Shown piece after piece: positions 1 through 7,777 of a stretch of 64,000 nt of DNA; position 1 is the stretch's first letter, and each line of letters begins with the position of its first letter. The stretch is from Fibrobacter sp. Its GTDB lineage: Bacteria > Fibrobacterota > Fibrobacteria > Fibrobacterales > Fibrobacteraceae. Location: positions 1-64,000 of the forward strand of contig JAKSIF010000002.1 in the NCBI GenBank assembly GCA_024398965.1, read 5' to 3'. The notes under the pieces were generated by a model. It searched no databases and was not told the DNA's origin. It worked only from the letters and a program-made list of their open reading frames with translations. The position numbers and the translations under genes are program-made.

Positions 1-73
1 AATGGGAATTACGGTCCATCAAACTCTGGGCCTTGGCCAAAACCTTTTCTGCATCATTATTAAAATCAGACAT
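1..73 (-). CDS. N-terminus of an unidentified protein, cut by the window edge
   Basis: Reading the minus strand from an ATG at 73 gives 24 residues beginning MSDFNNDAEKVLAKAQSLMD before the sequence ends. An AGAGG Shine-Dalgarno lies just upstream of the ATG. The helical AEKVLAKAQSL pattern is reminiscent of the start of a Clp N-terminal repeat (ClpA/ClpB/ClpC), but 24 residues are too few to assign a family. A sigma-54-like element at 151-166 points at this gene. The start is well supported by the ribosome site; the product is unknown. Confidence 0.6.
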   Translation of the reverse strand, partial: MSDFNNDAEKVLAKAQSLMDRNSH

Positions 74-150
74 ATTTGCCTCTTTTGGCGATTTGCGGCA
101 TTGCCATCCCGCTTTTTCGCACTTTTCCTTATTTTTATCGCACCTTCTTA

Positions 151-166
151 TGCAATTGTCATGCCA
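151..166 (-). promoter_or_regulatory. Candidate sigma-54 (-24/-12) promoter
   Basis: On the minus strand the sequence reads TGGCAT-GACAA-TTGCA, which matches the RpoN consensus TGGCAC-N5-TTGCA except for C to T at the sixth base, with the required N5 spacing. Transcription would start near position 140 and give a leader of about 67 bases before the ATG at 73. This is a single site and I do not see rpoN or an enhancer-binding activator in the window. Confidence 0.4.
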
Positions 167-324
167 AACGCCCAAAATTTCGAAAAAACGTTCTTTTCCT
201 AAGAAAAAAAACTCAATCCCCAAAATTTTCGTAAAAAACGCACTTTTCAGTTCCTTTTTGAACCATTTTCCATTTCAATACAAACCGTTTTCAGCCTCAT
301 TTTGCAACAAAACACCCAAGCGCC

Positions 325-346
325 GTGTTGTAAAACCTTACAACAC
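325..346. repeat. Perfect inverted repeat GTGTTGTAA-AACC-TTACAACAC
   Basis: Two 9-base arms are exact reverse complements around an AACC spacer. It is not followed by a T-run on either strand, so it is unlikely to be a terminator. A dyad operator is the simplest reading. The arm TTACAACAC recurs at about 26672-26680, upstream of the CotH gene, without a full dyad. Confidence 0.5.
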
Positions 347-422
347 AATGTTACTCTGGACTATTCCCTATTGGAGTATATAAACCTATCTTAAGGATAC
401 AAAACCAAACATCCCATACACC

Positions 423-458
423 AAAAAACGGTTCCCTTTGGGGGGAGCCGTTTTTTTA
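423..458. terminator. Bidirectional intrinsic terminator
   Basis: Arms at 428-436 (ACGGTTCCC) and 443-451 (GGGAGCCGT) pair with one G-U wobble around a 6-base loop. They are flanked by a T-run on the plus strand (451-457) and an A-run (423-428) that is a T-run on the minus strand. No annotated plus-strand gene ends here, so it either backs up the tldD terminator or ends an unannotated small transcript. Confidence 0.65.
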
Positions 459-470
459 TGGGTTAAAAGC

Positions 471-496
471 AAAAGGCGCTCCTTTTCGGGGCGCCT
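471..496 (-). terminator. Terminator of tldD
   Basis: On the minus strand AGGCGCCCC-GAAAA-GGAGCGCCT forms a stem with one mismatch, followed by TTTTGCTTTT. It lies 25 bases past the tldD stop. Confidence 0.7.
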
Positions 497-521
497 CTTT
501 TATTTTCTAACAGAAGACAGA

Positions 522-1922
522 TTATCTTCCGCCAACCAGGATTTGATCAACCTTGATAGAGGGCTGACCGACGGTTACAGGAACATGGCCCGAGCTAGCA
601 CCGCAAACACCTGCAGCCAATTCCAGGTCCGAACCCACCATGCTGATTTTCGGCATGATCTCGTGGCCCTTGCCAATGAGTGCAGCGCCACGAACGGGTT
701 CGCAAATCTTGCCATTGCGAATCACGTAGCCTTCATCCACTGCAAAGTTGAATTCGCCAGTAGCCGGATTTACGGAGCCACCCGCCATACGGGCGGCGTA
801 CAGGCCGTAATCTACGCTAGAAATCATGTCGTCCAAGGTGTTATTGCCCGGGGCAATAAAAGTGTTACGCATGCGGCTTACAGGGGCGTACTTGTAGCTT
901 TCGCGGCGAGCGCTTCCAGTACGGGCAATGCCCACTTCCTGGGCACCAACACGGTCCGACATGTAGGTTTTCAGCACACCGTTTTCAATAAGAACCGTAC
1001 GTTCCGTAGGCGTACCTTCGTCATCCACCTTCAGGCTTCCCCAGACACCATCCAAGGTTCCATCGTCGATGGCGGTAAGGCAAGGCTGGCCAATGACCTC
1101 GTTCAACTTGCCACAGAAGGGGCTTGCATTACGGCGGATGGATTCTGTTTCCAGCGGATGACCGCAGGCTTCATGGAAGATGACTCCGCCAAAGCCATTG
1201 CCCATGATTACAGGCATCTGCCCGCCATTGATATAGCCGGCGGTCAGCATGCGAAGAACACGTTCACCAGCGGAGTTCGCCATTTCCTCCGGAGAGTAAT
1301 TAGCCAGCAGTTCATAGCCGCCAATGGCTCCCGGTCGTTCAGCAGACGTCAAACGTTCCGTGCCATCTGTAGCTGTAACGCTAACGCTTAAACGCAAATG
1401 ACTGCGGTCCATTTCAATGTTCAAGCCTTCGCTGTTCAACAAATTGATATGGGAACAATCGTCGGAAACGCTTACGGCAACCTGTGCAACCTTGTCGGAC
1501 ATGGCTCGAGCAGCCTTGTCTGCCCTGAACAAGAAATCCTGCTTCACAGCCTGGCCCAGAATTCGAGGATCCTGGAATGCACTTGCATTGTAATCACACA
1601 CGCGCTTTGCCGGCGCAAACTCAAAAGGCTTTGCTGCAGAGCCAACCCCACCATTCATGGCGGCAATACGGCCAAAAGCCAAAGTCTTTACCAAGTTCAC
1701 CAGGGCCTCTTCGGATTCATCGCTGGTAAAACCGTAAAGCACCTCAGTACCGTAAAGCAAACGAATTCCAATACCGAAATCCGTACCCGCCGTAGCAGAC
1801 TCTATCTGACTGGATTTTAAGCCCAGCGTGGAGCTGCGGGTTTCTTCTTCAAAGATTTCTACAAAGTCAGCACCGGCGCTCTTGCCGGCTTCAAAAATCT
1901 TAATCGCAGTAGACGGATTCAT
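522..1922 (-). CDS. tldD: TldD-family metalloprotease
   Basis: The 466-residue product belongs to the TldD/PmbA (U62) family. In E. coli TldD works with TldE (PmbA) in the cytoplasm to degrade unfolded peptides and mature microcin B17 and CcdA antitoxin. The zinc-binding HEACGH motif is at about residues 250-255, inside GGVIFHEACGHPLETE, and the length matches TldD rather than the shorter TldE, which lacks the motif. I chose the ATG at 1922 because GAGG precedes it by 7 bases; an in-frame TTG two codons upstream is less likely. hisF ends 48 bases upstream, so the two may be cotranscribed. The partner tldE is not in the window. Confidence 0.93.
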   Translation of the reverse strand: MNPSTAIKIFEAGKSAGADFVEIFEEETRSSTLGLKSSQIESATAGTDFGIGIRLLYGTEVLYGFTSDESEEALVNLVKTLAFGRIAAMNGGVGSAAKPFEFAPAKRVCDYNASAFQDPRILGQAVKQDFLFRADKAARAMSDKVAQVAVSVSDDCSHINLLNSEGLNIEMDRSHLRLSVSVTATDGTERLTSAERPGAIGGYELLANYSPEEMANSAGERVLRMLTAGYINGGQMPVIMGNGFGGVIFHEACGHPLETESIRRNASPFCGKLNEVIGQPCLTAIDDGTLDGVWGSLKVDDEGTPTERTVLIENGVLKTYMSDRVGAQEVGIARTGSARRESYKYAPVSRMRNTFIAPGNNTLDDMISSVDYGLYAARMAGGSVNPATGEFNFAVDEGYVIRNGKICEPVRGAALIGKGHEIMPKISMVGSDLELAAGVCGASSGHVPVTVGQPSIKVDQILVGGR

Positions 1923-1970
1923 ATACAAACCTCGCGGAGGACCGACAGCAGGAGCGCAGTCCCGTCCAAA

Positions 1971-2747
1971 TTACTTATTGCGAACAGCAACGCCACCCTT
2001 GCGCATGGCATCCTTAATCTCAGGAATGGTATAGTCGCCAAAGTGAACCATGGAAGCCACCAGGGCTGCGTCAGCAGAAGTCTTGTTGAACAAGTCTACA
2101 ATGTGGTCCGGAGTTCCTGCGCCACCGCTTGCAATCACGGGAATCTTCACGGCGCGGGCCACCTGGTCGGTAATGTTCAGCTCGTAGCCGTTCTTGACAC
2201 CGTCGGTATCAATGGCATTCAGGCAAATCTCGCCCACACCCAGCTCTTCGGCCTTCTTGGCCCATTCCACGGCATCAAGGCCCATAGCCTGACGACCACC
2301 GCGAATATACACTTCGTAACCGCTGGGGAACTTTTCAGAAACGCCCACGAACTTGGCATCCATACCCAGCACAATGCACTGACGGCCAAAAGCCTTGGCA
2401 CCTTCAGCAATAATCTCAGGATGAAGAACAGCCAGACTGTTCACGCTCACCTTTTCAGCACCGGCAAGCAAGGCCTGGTGCATGTCATCAAGATTGCGGA
2501 TACCGCCGCCAACAGCAAAGGGAATAAAAACACGCTTTGCAATCTGACGGATCATCTCCATGTCACAGGGGCGGTTTTCGGCACTGGCGGTAATATCGTA
2601 AAACACCAGTTCATCGACACCATCGTCGCTATAGCGGGCACCCATCTCCACCGGATCACCGATATCGATATTACCCTTGAACTTAACACCCTTCGTCACC
2701 TTGCGGTCACGGACATCCAAGCACACAATCAAACGTTTAGTAAGCAT
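1971..2747 (-). CDS. hisF: Imidazole glycerol phosphate synthase cyclase subunit HisF
   Basis: HisF takes ammonia from the glutaminase HisH and closes the imidazole ring of IGP, releasing AICAR, in the histidine pathway. The product (258 residues) is a full-length TIM barrel. The N-terminus [14 protein letters not shown] carries the catalytic Asp at residue 11, and LGMDAK supplies the second catalytic Asp near residue 130. The phosphate-binding loops VGGGI and ASGGAG are present. No other his gene lies nearby, so hisF is detached from a his operon here. The start at 2747 fits the family N-terminus; the open frame runs 23 codons further upstream but that part is not HisF-like. A TACATTTT box four bases upstream and no Shine-Dalgarno suggest a leaderless message. 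Confidence 0.95.
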   Translation of the reverse strand: MLTKRLIVCLDVRDRKVTKGVKFKGNIDIGDPVEMGARYSDDGVDELVFYDITASAENRPCDMEMIRQIAKRVFIPFAVGGGIRNLDDMHQALLAGAEKVSVNSLAVLHPEIIAEGAKAFGRQCIVLGMDAKFVGVSEKFPSGYEVYIRGGRQAMGLDAVEWAKKAEELGVGEICLNAIDTDGVKNGYELNITDQVARAVKIPVIASGGAGTPDHIVDLFNKTSADAALVASMVHFGDYTIPEIKDAMRKGGVAVRNK

Positions 2748-2759
2748 AGCCAAAATGTA
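2748..2759 (-). promoter_or_regulatory. TAnnTTT promoter box directly before hisF
   Basis: TACATTTT (2752-2759 on the minus strand) is separated from the hisF ATG by only GGCT. There is no Shine-Dalgarno sequence. If this is a -7 box of the Bacteroidetes type, transcription begins at or next to the start codon. Confidence 0.55.
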
Positions 2760-2815
2760 GAAAAAGAAAATCTTTATATGGTTCCCACGCGGGGGTAGCT
2801 CTCGCAGTTCAGGCA

Positions 2816-2847
2816 AAAATCAAAAGGAGGATTCCGAAGAATCCTCC
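2816..2847 (-). terminator. Terminator of trxA
   Basis: On the minus strand GGAGGATTC-TTCG-GAATCCTCC is a perfect 9-bp stem with a UUCG tetraloop followed by TTTTGATTTTT. It begins 26 bases after the thioredoxin stop and insulates hisF from trxA. Confidence 0.9.
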
Positions 2848-2873
2848 AAAAATCTTTTTCCGTAGGCTGGTAA

Positions 2874-3197
2874 TTACAGATTTCTGTCGATAACAGTCTT
2901 CACCGTGTTCTTGGGAACTGCACCAACCACATTACCCACTTCCACACCGTTTCTGAACAGCTTCATGTTGGGGATATTGGTGATACCGAAGCGAGCGCAA
3001 ATATCGCTAACACCCGGGTCATCCACGTTGATCTTGGCGATGATAGCCATGCCATCGTATTCGGCGGCCAGTTCATCAACAATGGGTCCCATCATCATGC
3101 AAGGACGGCACCAGGTTGCCCAAAAATCAACAAAGACCAACTGACCAGAACTAATCACTTCGTCAAAATTTTCTGCGGTAAGAGCTAAAGCAGCCAT
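2874..3197 (-). CDS. trxA: Thioredoxin with CRPC active site
   Basis: The product is a 107-residue single-domain cytoplasmic thioredoxin, the usual length for TrxA, with no signal peptide. The fold markers are VFVDFWATWC at residues 21-30 and the cis-Pro loop TNIPNMKLF. The redox motif is C30-R-P-C33, where almost all thioredoxins have CGPC; an Arg in the dipeptide is expected to change the redox potential or partner choice. The start at 3197 places GGAG 8 bases upstream; an ATG two codons earlier sits too close to that site. The gene has its own terminator (2816-2847) and a TATTTTGA box upstream (about 3219), so it appears monocistronic. Confidence 0.93.
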   Translation of the reverse strand: MAALALTAENFDEVISSGQLVFVDFWATWCRPCMMMGPIVDELAAEYDGMAIIAKINVDDPGVSDICARFGITNIPNMKLFRNGVEVGNVVGAVPKNTVKTVIDRNL

Positions 3198-3238
3198 AAA
3201 CATCTCCAATTTATGCCATCAAAATAGCAAAATTAATT

Positions 3239-3910
3239 TTAAATAGCAAAGCCAATTGTGTAGTTAAGATCAATTCCAAAACCAACGGATGTGACTTCTT
3301 CCACATCATCCTTGCTATCACCCTTAATGAAGGCCTTAGAGTAGGTCACGCCGATATCCCAAGAAGAGGTGCAACGGCTCCACATAGTCTTGCTACCAAG
3401 GTAGACGCCAATACCCAGAGAATTACCGGAGACGCTAAAATCGTCATCATGATCACCAGAGTATTCGTAATCAATTCCCACATATTCATACATCACGTGG
3501 AAGGATGCGAAATAACCCGCATGTCCACGGTTGAAGTAGTAACGGAAGCCTTCGGAAATACCAAAGAGATTCAGGTCAATTTCTTCCTTTTCTCGGGTTT
3601 CACGATCCTTATGCTCCCAGCTTTTTCCCAAATAATAGGGACGAGTGATAATGGAGGCATTGGAATTGATGTTTCCTTCTACGGTCAAGAAGATTGAAGG
3701 AACTCCAAGTACGCCAGTATAGATAATCATGGACCATGGATGAAGGGATATGGCAAACGTAGGTTCGCTACTGGCCACCTCGTTGATATTCATCATCGGG
3801 GTTTCCGGAGCAGGAGCACCAGATGTATACTGAGACACGTCATCCTGAGCGGCAGCCGTTCCTGCAAGAAAAGCCACCACAGCCACAGAAGCAAATAATT
3901 TCTTAAGCAT
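3239..3910 (-). CDS. Exported protein, probable outer-membrane barrel
   Basis: This 223-residue protein has a clear signal peptide (MLKKLFASVAVVAFLAGTAAA, cleavage before QDD). The mature part alternates hydrophobic and polar residues with many aromatics, and closes with the short strand-like run LNYTIGFAI, typical of small outer-membrane beta-barrels. I do not recognise a named family. The start at 3910 rather than 3916 gives AAGGA a spacing of 7. It is the last gene of the 8713-3239 operon, 26 bases after the large lipoprotein gene, so it may work with those lipoproteins at the surface. Confidence 0.75.
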   Translation of the reverse strand: MLKKLFASVAVVAFLAGTAAAQDDVSQYTSGAPAPETPMMNINEVASSEPTFAISLHPWSMIIYTGVLGVPSIFLTVEGNINSNASIITRPYYLGKSWEHKDRETREKEEIDLNLFGISEGFRYYFNRGHAGYFASFHVMYEYVGIDYEYSGDHDDDFSVSGNSLGIGVYLGSKTMWSRCTSSWDIGVTYSKAFIKGDSKDDVEEVTSVGFGIDLNYTIGFAI

Positions 3911-3936
3911 AAGCATTCCTTATTTCAAAGCCAAAT

Positions 3937-6120
3937 TTAGTAAATCAAACGAACGCCATCCACCTGCAATGTGGCACCGCTCTTTCCTTTGTAGTGATTT
4001 CCATCGGCACTGGAGGCAAAGACCAGTCGAATATGGGTTACAGGTTCCTCCCCTGTTCCCTGAATCAAGCTATTATCAATAGCCTTTGTATCCTTGGATT
4101 CCAGTTTCGTGTTGAAAATCGAGGAGTTTTCAATAGGAGATCCAGCAAGAGGAGTACCATAGTGAAGTTTCATACGCATGGTGCGCATCTTGGTTGTAGC
4201 ATCGACTGCAGACACGCTAACCACATCCGGATTCTTTCGGCCGGTATTATCCGCAGTAGTAGAGCGATACCATGCTGAGGCAACCAGTTTATTTACATCG
4301 GAACTACTGCGGTTTCGGTTCATGTCTCCAGTTCTGTTTTCTAGAACAAGGTAAATATCACAGCTATCACCGGAGCCGTTATAGTTAAAGGTTACGTCGA
4401 TGTAAGCAGGGCGGGCATTGAACTTTTTACCAAAGTCAAGTAGTTCGTTACCGTCGGGCCAGGTAGAGGAGTTGGCCATGGCAAGTGTGCCTACACCCTT
4501 GGGGTTAAATTCTGCCGTATAAAGACTGCCGCTAGCGATCTTACCTAGAATGCTACTGGTCTTGATTTGCGCTCCAATGACAGATCCAGATGTATACTTA
4601 GACGTGGTTTCACCCACCATGTTGGCATTACCCCAAATGGAATCCGGAGACATAACTCCGCTACTCTTCCAAGTGTTAAAATCGGAACCCGGCAACTGGT
4701 AACCCGCACGAATCGTATACTCAACAGACTCTCCATCATCATTTGTTACAGTAGCGGTTGCGCCCATTCCCAAATCATAAGAGGAACCGTCTTCAATGCC
4801 CTTGATTGTTGCTCCCTTGGAAAGTTCAATATCACTTACAGCAACCTTCGAAAGGTCCGCACGGAAGGGCATTTCATCAAAGTGAACCCGGAAAATCATC
4901 TTGCCGTTTTCGTTTACAGAATCTACTACGGCGGCCTTACCCGCAATCTTCATACCGAGAATACGCGGAGATTCTACAACGGGATAATCTGCAGAAACAG
5001 TCCATTCCTCAGAAGAGCCGTCTTCTGCAATAATTGTCAACTTGTAATCCGAGAGAAGATTAATCTTTTCGTCTCCCACATTGGACGAGGCCTTATCCGA
5101 CACCGACAGCTTGAGGGAAACCTCTGCCGCCGCATTCTTGGATGGGAAGTGCAAGACGATGGTCTTCTTTTCCTTATCTACGGTAGCCTCGTCTGTTTGA
5201 CCAACAGCTTCAATAGCCAGCAATTCCTTTTCAGTAGACACCTCATAGCCTTCTTCAAGAATGGAAATGGCTACAACCCACTTGCGGGAACTGCCATCCT
5301 CGGCGGTTACCGTAAATGTCTGGAAATCCTTCCAAGTTGTCACAGAAGCAGGATCTGTATCAATAGAAGCACCTTCCGGAATAGCGGTTTTCTTAATTTT
5401 CACATCCGCCAAATCAATTCCATTTTCAAGACCGATATAAAGGGTATCGCCCTTTTGACTAAAGCTCTTCTGGCCTTCAAAGGAAATGTCCAAGCTCTTT
5501 TCAGAACTTAAGGTAATGGAGCTGGAAGATTCTTCTTTCTGAGAGGAACTAGAAGAAATTTCCTCAACAGAACTGGAAGATTTTTCTTCATCTCCTGTAT
5601 CATCATCGGAATCACCACTACCCTCATCGTCAGCCTGTTCGCTGGAGCTGGATTCCACCCCAGGAATGGTAAAGGAAATCTGCCAAATAGAAGGCAACCC
5701 GCTTTCAGAAACCACCATCAAGTAGATGGAAAGGCTTGATGGAACCCGAATCTTACTTTTCTTGCCGAGACTCTTTTCCACATAAGAAACATCGTTTGCA
5801 AGAGAATCCAGGGCTGCAGAATCGCTGGGGAATTCCTTGAACTTTCCATCCACCAGATGAAGTGTAGCCATAGAACTGATATCAATACTTTCTACCGTTA
5901 CAGAATCCCAGGTAGTCTTTCCCTTCTTGGGTTCGACCAAGGTAATCTCTACCCTATGCTCATCTTCATAGACCGCAGCATCGCCATCCTGTTCAACGAA
6001 ACGAATGCTATTGAATGTTCTATAGTCAGACGTACCAAAGGAATCGTAGTCTGCGGTGCAGCCTGCGAGGATTGCAAAAAGGGCAAGTACAAAAAGAAGC
6101 GAACTTAATTTTTTCATCAT
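3937..6120 (-). CDS. Surface lipoprotein with Ser-rich linker, Ig-like repeats and PCMD-like C-terminus
   Basis: The product is about 727 residues. A lipobox LAGC near residue 20 follows a hydrophobic signal, so Cys would be lipidated. After a globular N-terminal part there is an acidic linker with repeated SSSS blocks, a linker style characteristic of Fibrobacter. Then come three similar repeats that each end in a motif like EDGSS..W.V (one is NDDGESVEYTI). The C-terminal 230 residues begin GYQLPGSDFNTW and end LQVDGVRLIY; they resemble the putative carbohydrate metabolism domain (PCMD, PF13201) of Bacteroidetes lipoproteins. The downstream side of the 6131-7762 protein is paralogous. GAGG precedes the GTG/ATG cluster at 6117-6123; I chose the ATG at 6120. 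Carbohydrate binding is inference from the domain name only. Confidence 0.8.
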   Translation of the reverse strand: MMKKLSSLLFVLALFAILAGCTADYDSFGTSDYRTFNSIRFVEQDGDAAVYEDEHRVEITLVEPKKGKTTWDSVTVESIDISSMATLHLVDGKFKEFPSDSAALDSLANDVSYVEKSLGKKSKIRVPSSLSIYLMVVSESGLPSIWQISFTIPGVESSSSEQADDEGSGDSDDDTGDEEKSSSSVEEISSSSSQKEESSSSITLSSEKSLDISFEGQKSFSQKGDTLYIGLENGIDLADVKIKKTAIPEGASIDTDPASVTTWKDFQTFTVTAEDGSSRKWVVAISILEEGYEVSTEKELLAIEAVGQTDEATVDKEKKTIVLHFPSKNAAAEVSLKLSVSDKASSNVGDEKINLLSDYKLTIIAEDGSSEEWTVSADYPVVESPRILGMKIAGKAAVVDSVNENGKMIFRVHFDEMPFRADLSKVAVSDIELSKGATIKGIEDGSSYDLGMGATATVTNDDGESVEYTIRAGYQLPGSDFNTWKSSGVMSPDSIWGNANMVGETTSKYTSGSVIGAQIKTSSILGKIASGSLYTAEFNPKGVGTLAMANSSTWPDGNELLDFGKKFNARPAYIDVTFNYNGSGDSCDIYLVLENRTGDMNRNRSSSDVNKLVASAWYRSTTADNTGRKNPDVVSVSAVDATTKMRTMRMKLHYGTPLAGSPIENSSIFNTKLESKDTKAIDNSLIQGTGEEPVTHIRLVFASSADGNHYKGKSGATLQVDGVRLIY

Positions 6121-6130
6121 CACTTCCTCA

Positions 6131-7762
6131 CTAGTAATTCAGTTTAAAGTTATCAACAATCAGTTTAGAGCCTTCGCCACCGCGGAAGTTCTTGTTCATT
6201 TGAGAACTGGAGCCTCCATCAGCAATAAAAGCCAAAGACGACGAAGCAAACATTACGCGTATCGACGCAACATCTTCTGTGCCTGTACCCAAGGTAAGTC
6301 CCTCGAGGCCGACAACGGATCCGCCGAGCAAGCCAGCGTCGTCACCATACTTCAATTCAACAAGCCTTGACACGCCCTCAACAGATTCTTGATCGGAAAC
6401 GGAGCCCGCCGCTACAACTTTATTGTCGGCGCTGACAAGAACCACATACATGAGCATGGACTGAGGGTACGTTGTGTTTGTATTCTTCCTATGCTCGTAG
6501 GAATAATCCACCTGGAAGCTCACCGGTCTTGCCATAAAGGGGCGTCCATGTTCCATATACTGAGAAAAATCTGCAGCACAATTATCCGCACCTGCTTCAT
6601 CATTATCAGCCTGGTATAAGGATGCACCATCGGCTCCGCTATACGAGCCTGCAAAGTAGAACCCGCCAGCCATTTTCCAGCCACCGTCAAAACCGGTAGA
6701 ATGTCCAACAACCACCTGTGTTATCAAGGTCATTCTGCCATCATCGAAGTATGCATTGGCAGAGTCGGATCTCATGGAAACATCGACTGTTATACCAAGG
6801 AGCGGAACCTTATACTTACCCCAGCCAGCGATTGTCATGGCATCACTGGTAGTCCCCCAGAAGCTATCTACACGCCCTCCGAAGTCGGATCCCGGAAGCT
6901 GTACACCAGCCTTGGCCCTATAGGAGACCATTTCATCATTTTCGTCGACAAGCTTAATCTCGATGGAACGGGTCAAGTCAAAAGTTGAATCAATCTGATC
7001 AAACTTCAACTTTGTTAGGTCGGTACCATAAGGCATATCAACAAAAATGTTTTCCCCCTCGATGGAAACCTTGCCGTCAGGTATAGTCAACTCACTAGCC
7101 TTAATTACAACAGGAGCTCTTTCGCTGGAGCTGGATTCCACTTCTTCATCACTTGAACTGCACTCAGGTTCTACGCTACTGCTGGAAATTTCCTCGGGAT
7201 CAGCACTGCTTGAACTCTCAACAACTGCTTCACTGCTGGAACTTTTATCCTTGGAACTACTGGATAATTTTTCATCCATGGAACTAGAGGATTCTTGCTC
7301 ATCAGAAGAGCTGGACTCTTCCTTGACGCTGCTAGAGCTCTCCTTCTTTCCACTTGAGGATGATGATTCAGGATACTTGATTTGCCAAACCGCAATGACT
7401 CTGTCTTTTTCGTCCATTACAACAATGTTTCTGTAACCCGTTTCGTCTTTCGTTATTACAGAGCCAGTTTCGAGAGGGTTATCCCAATCAATGGTGGGAT
7501 CGACCAAGTCTTCATCTAAAGCCAGGTAATAGTTGACTCCGCCAAGTTCACTCAAAGACTCTACAACAAGGGAATCCTTTGCCTTGGTGATTTCCAAGAC
7601 ACGATTTTCCGAGTCAATGCTCACGTCACTATTGGCAAACAGTTCGGCACTTTCTGGAATCACCGCGGTAGACTTAGAATCGGAATCGCCGCATGCGGCA
7701 AGCCCAATGCACACCATCAATGCCAACCCTGACAGAATCACCCTGATTAAGTTTCTTTTCAT
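6131..7762 (-). CDS. Paralogous Ser-linker surface lipoprotein
   Basis: The product is 543 residues with lipobox LAAC and an unusually long linker of about ten SSSS blocks separated by Glu/Lys/Asp. Its C-terminal domain shares marks with the neighbour at 3937-6120: AGVQLPGSDF at the start, FMARPVSFQVDY in the middle, LGTGTEDVASIRVMFASS, and a final LIVDNFKLNY. It has only one Ig-like repeat, where the neighbour has three. The two genes therefore arose by duplication and diverged. An AAGGGG site precedes the ATG; the gap to the upstream barrel gene is 15 bases and to the downstream lipoprotein gene 10. Function is unknown; the architecture suggests a surface display module. Confidence 0.8.
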   Translation of the reverse strand: MKRNLIRVILSGLALMVCIGLAACGDSDSKSTAVIPESAELFANSDVSIDSENRVLEITKAKDSLVVESLSELGGVNYYLALDEDLVDPTIDWDNPLETGSVITKDETGYRNIVVMDEKDRVIAVWQIKYPESSSSSGKKESSSSVKEESSSSDEQESSSSMDEKLSSSSKDKSSSSEAVVESSSSADPEEISSSSVEPECSSSDEEVESSSSERAPVVIKASELTIPDGKVSIEGENIFVDMPYGTDLTKLKFDQIDSTFDLTRSIEIKLVDENDEMVSYRAKAGVQLPGSDFGGRVDSFWGTTSDAMTIAGWGKYKVPLLGITVDVSMRSDSANAYFDDGRMTLITQVVVGHSTGFDGGWKMAGGFYFAGSYSGADGASLYQADNDEAGADNCAADFSQYMEHGRPFMARPVSFQVDYSYEHRKNTNTTYPQSMLMYVVLVSADNKVVAAGSVSDQESVEGVSRLVELKYGDDAGLLGGSVVGLEGLTLGTGTEDVASIRVMFASSSLAFIADGGSSSQMNKNFRGGEGSKLIVDNFKLNY

Positions 7763-7777
7763 AGCAACGCCCCTTCC

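Larger units (their letters stand above)
74..521. other. Gene-free, A+T-rich regulatory stretch
   Basis: I see no convincing gene here; the short open frames on the plus strand are low-complexity and lack ribosome sites. It holds a possible sigma-54 promoter for the minus-strand gene (151-166), a perfect 9-bp inverted repeat (325-346), a TATCTTAA box at 387-394 that is close to the TAnnTTT promoter type, a bidirectional terminator (423-458) and the tldD terminator (471-496). The box plus terminator could bound a plus-strand transcript of about 60 bases. Confidence 0.6.

Noticed and set aside
7100-7370. Repeated GAAGAGCTGGA-like DNA as a repeat element
   Set aside because: It encodes the SSSS/E/D linker of the lipoprotein, in frame throughout; codon variation shows selection on the protein.
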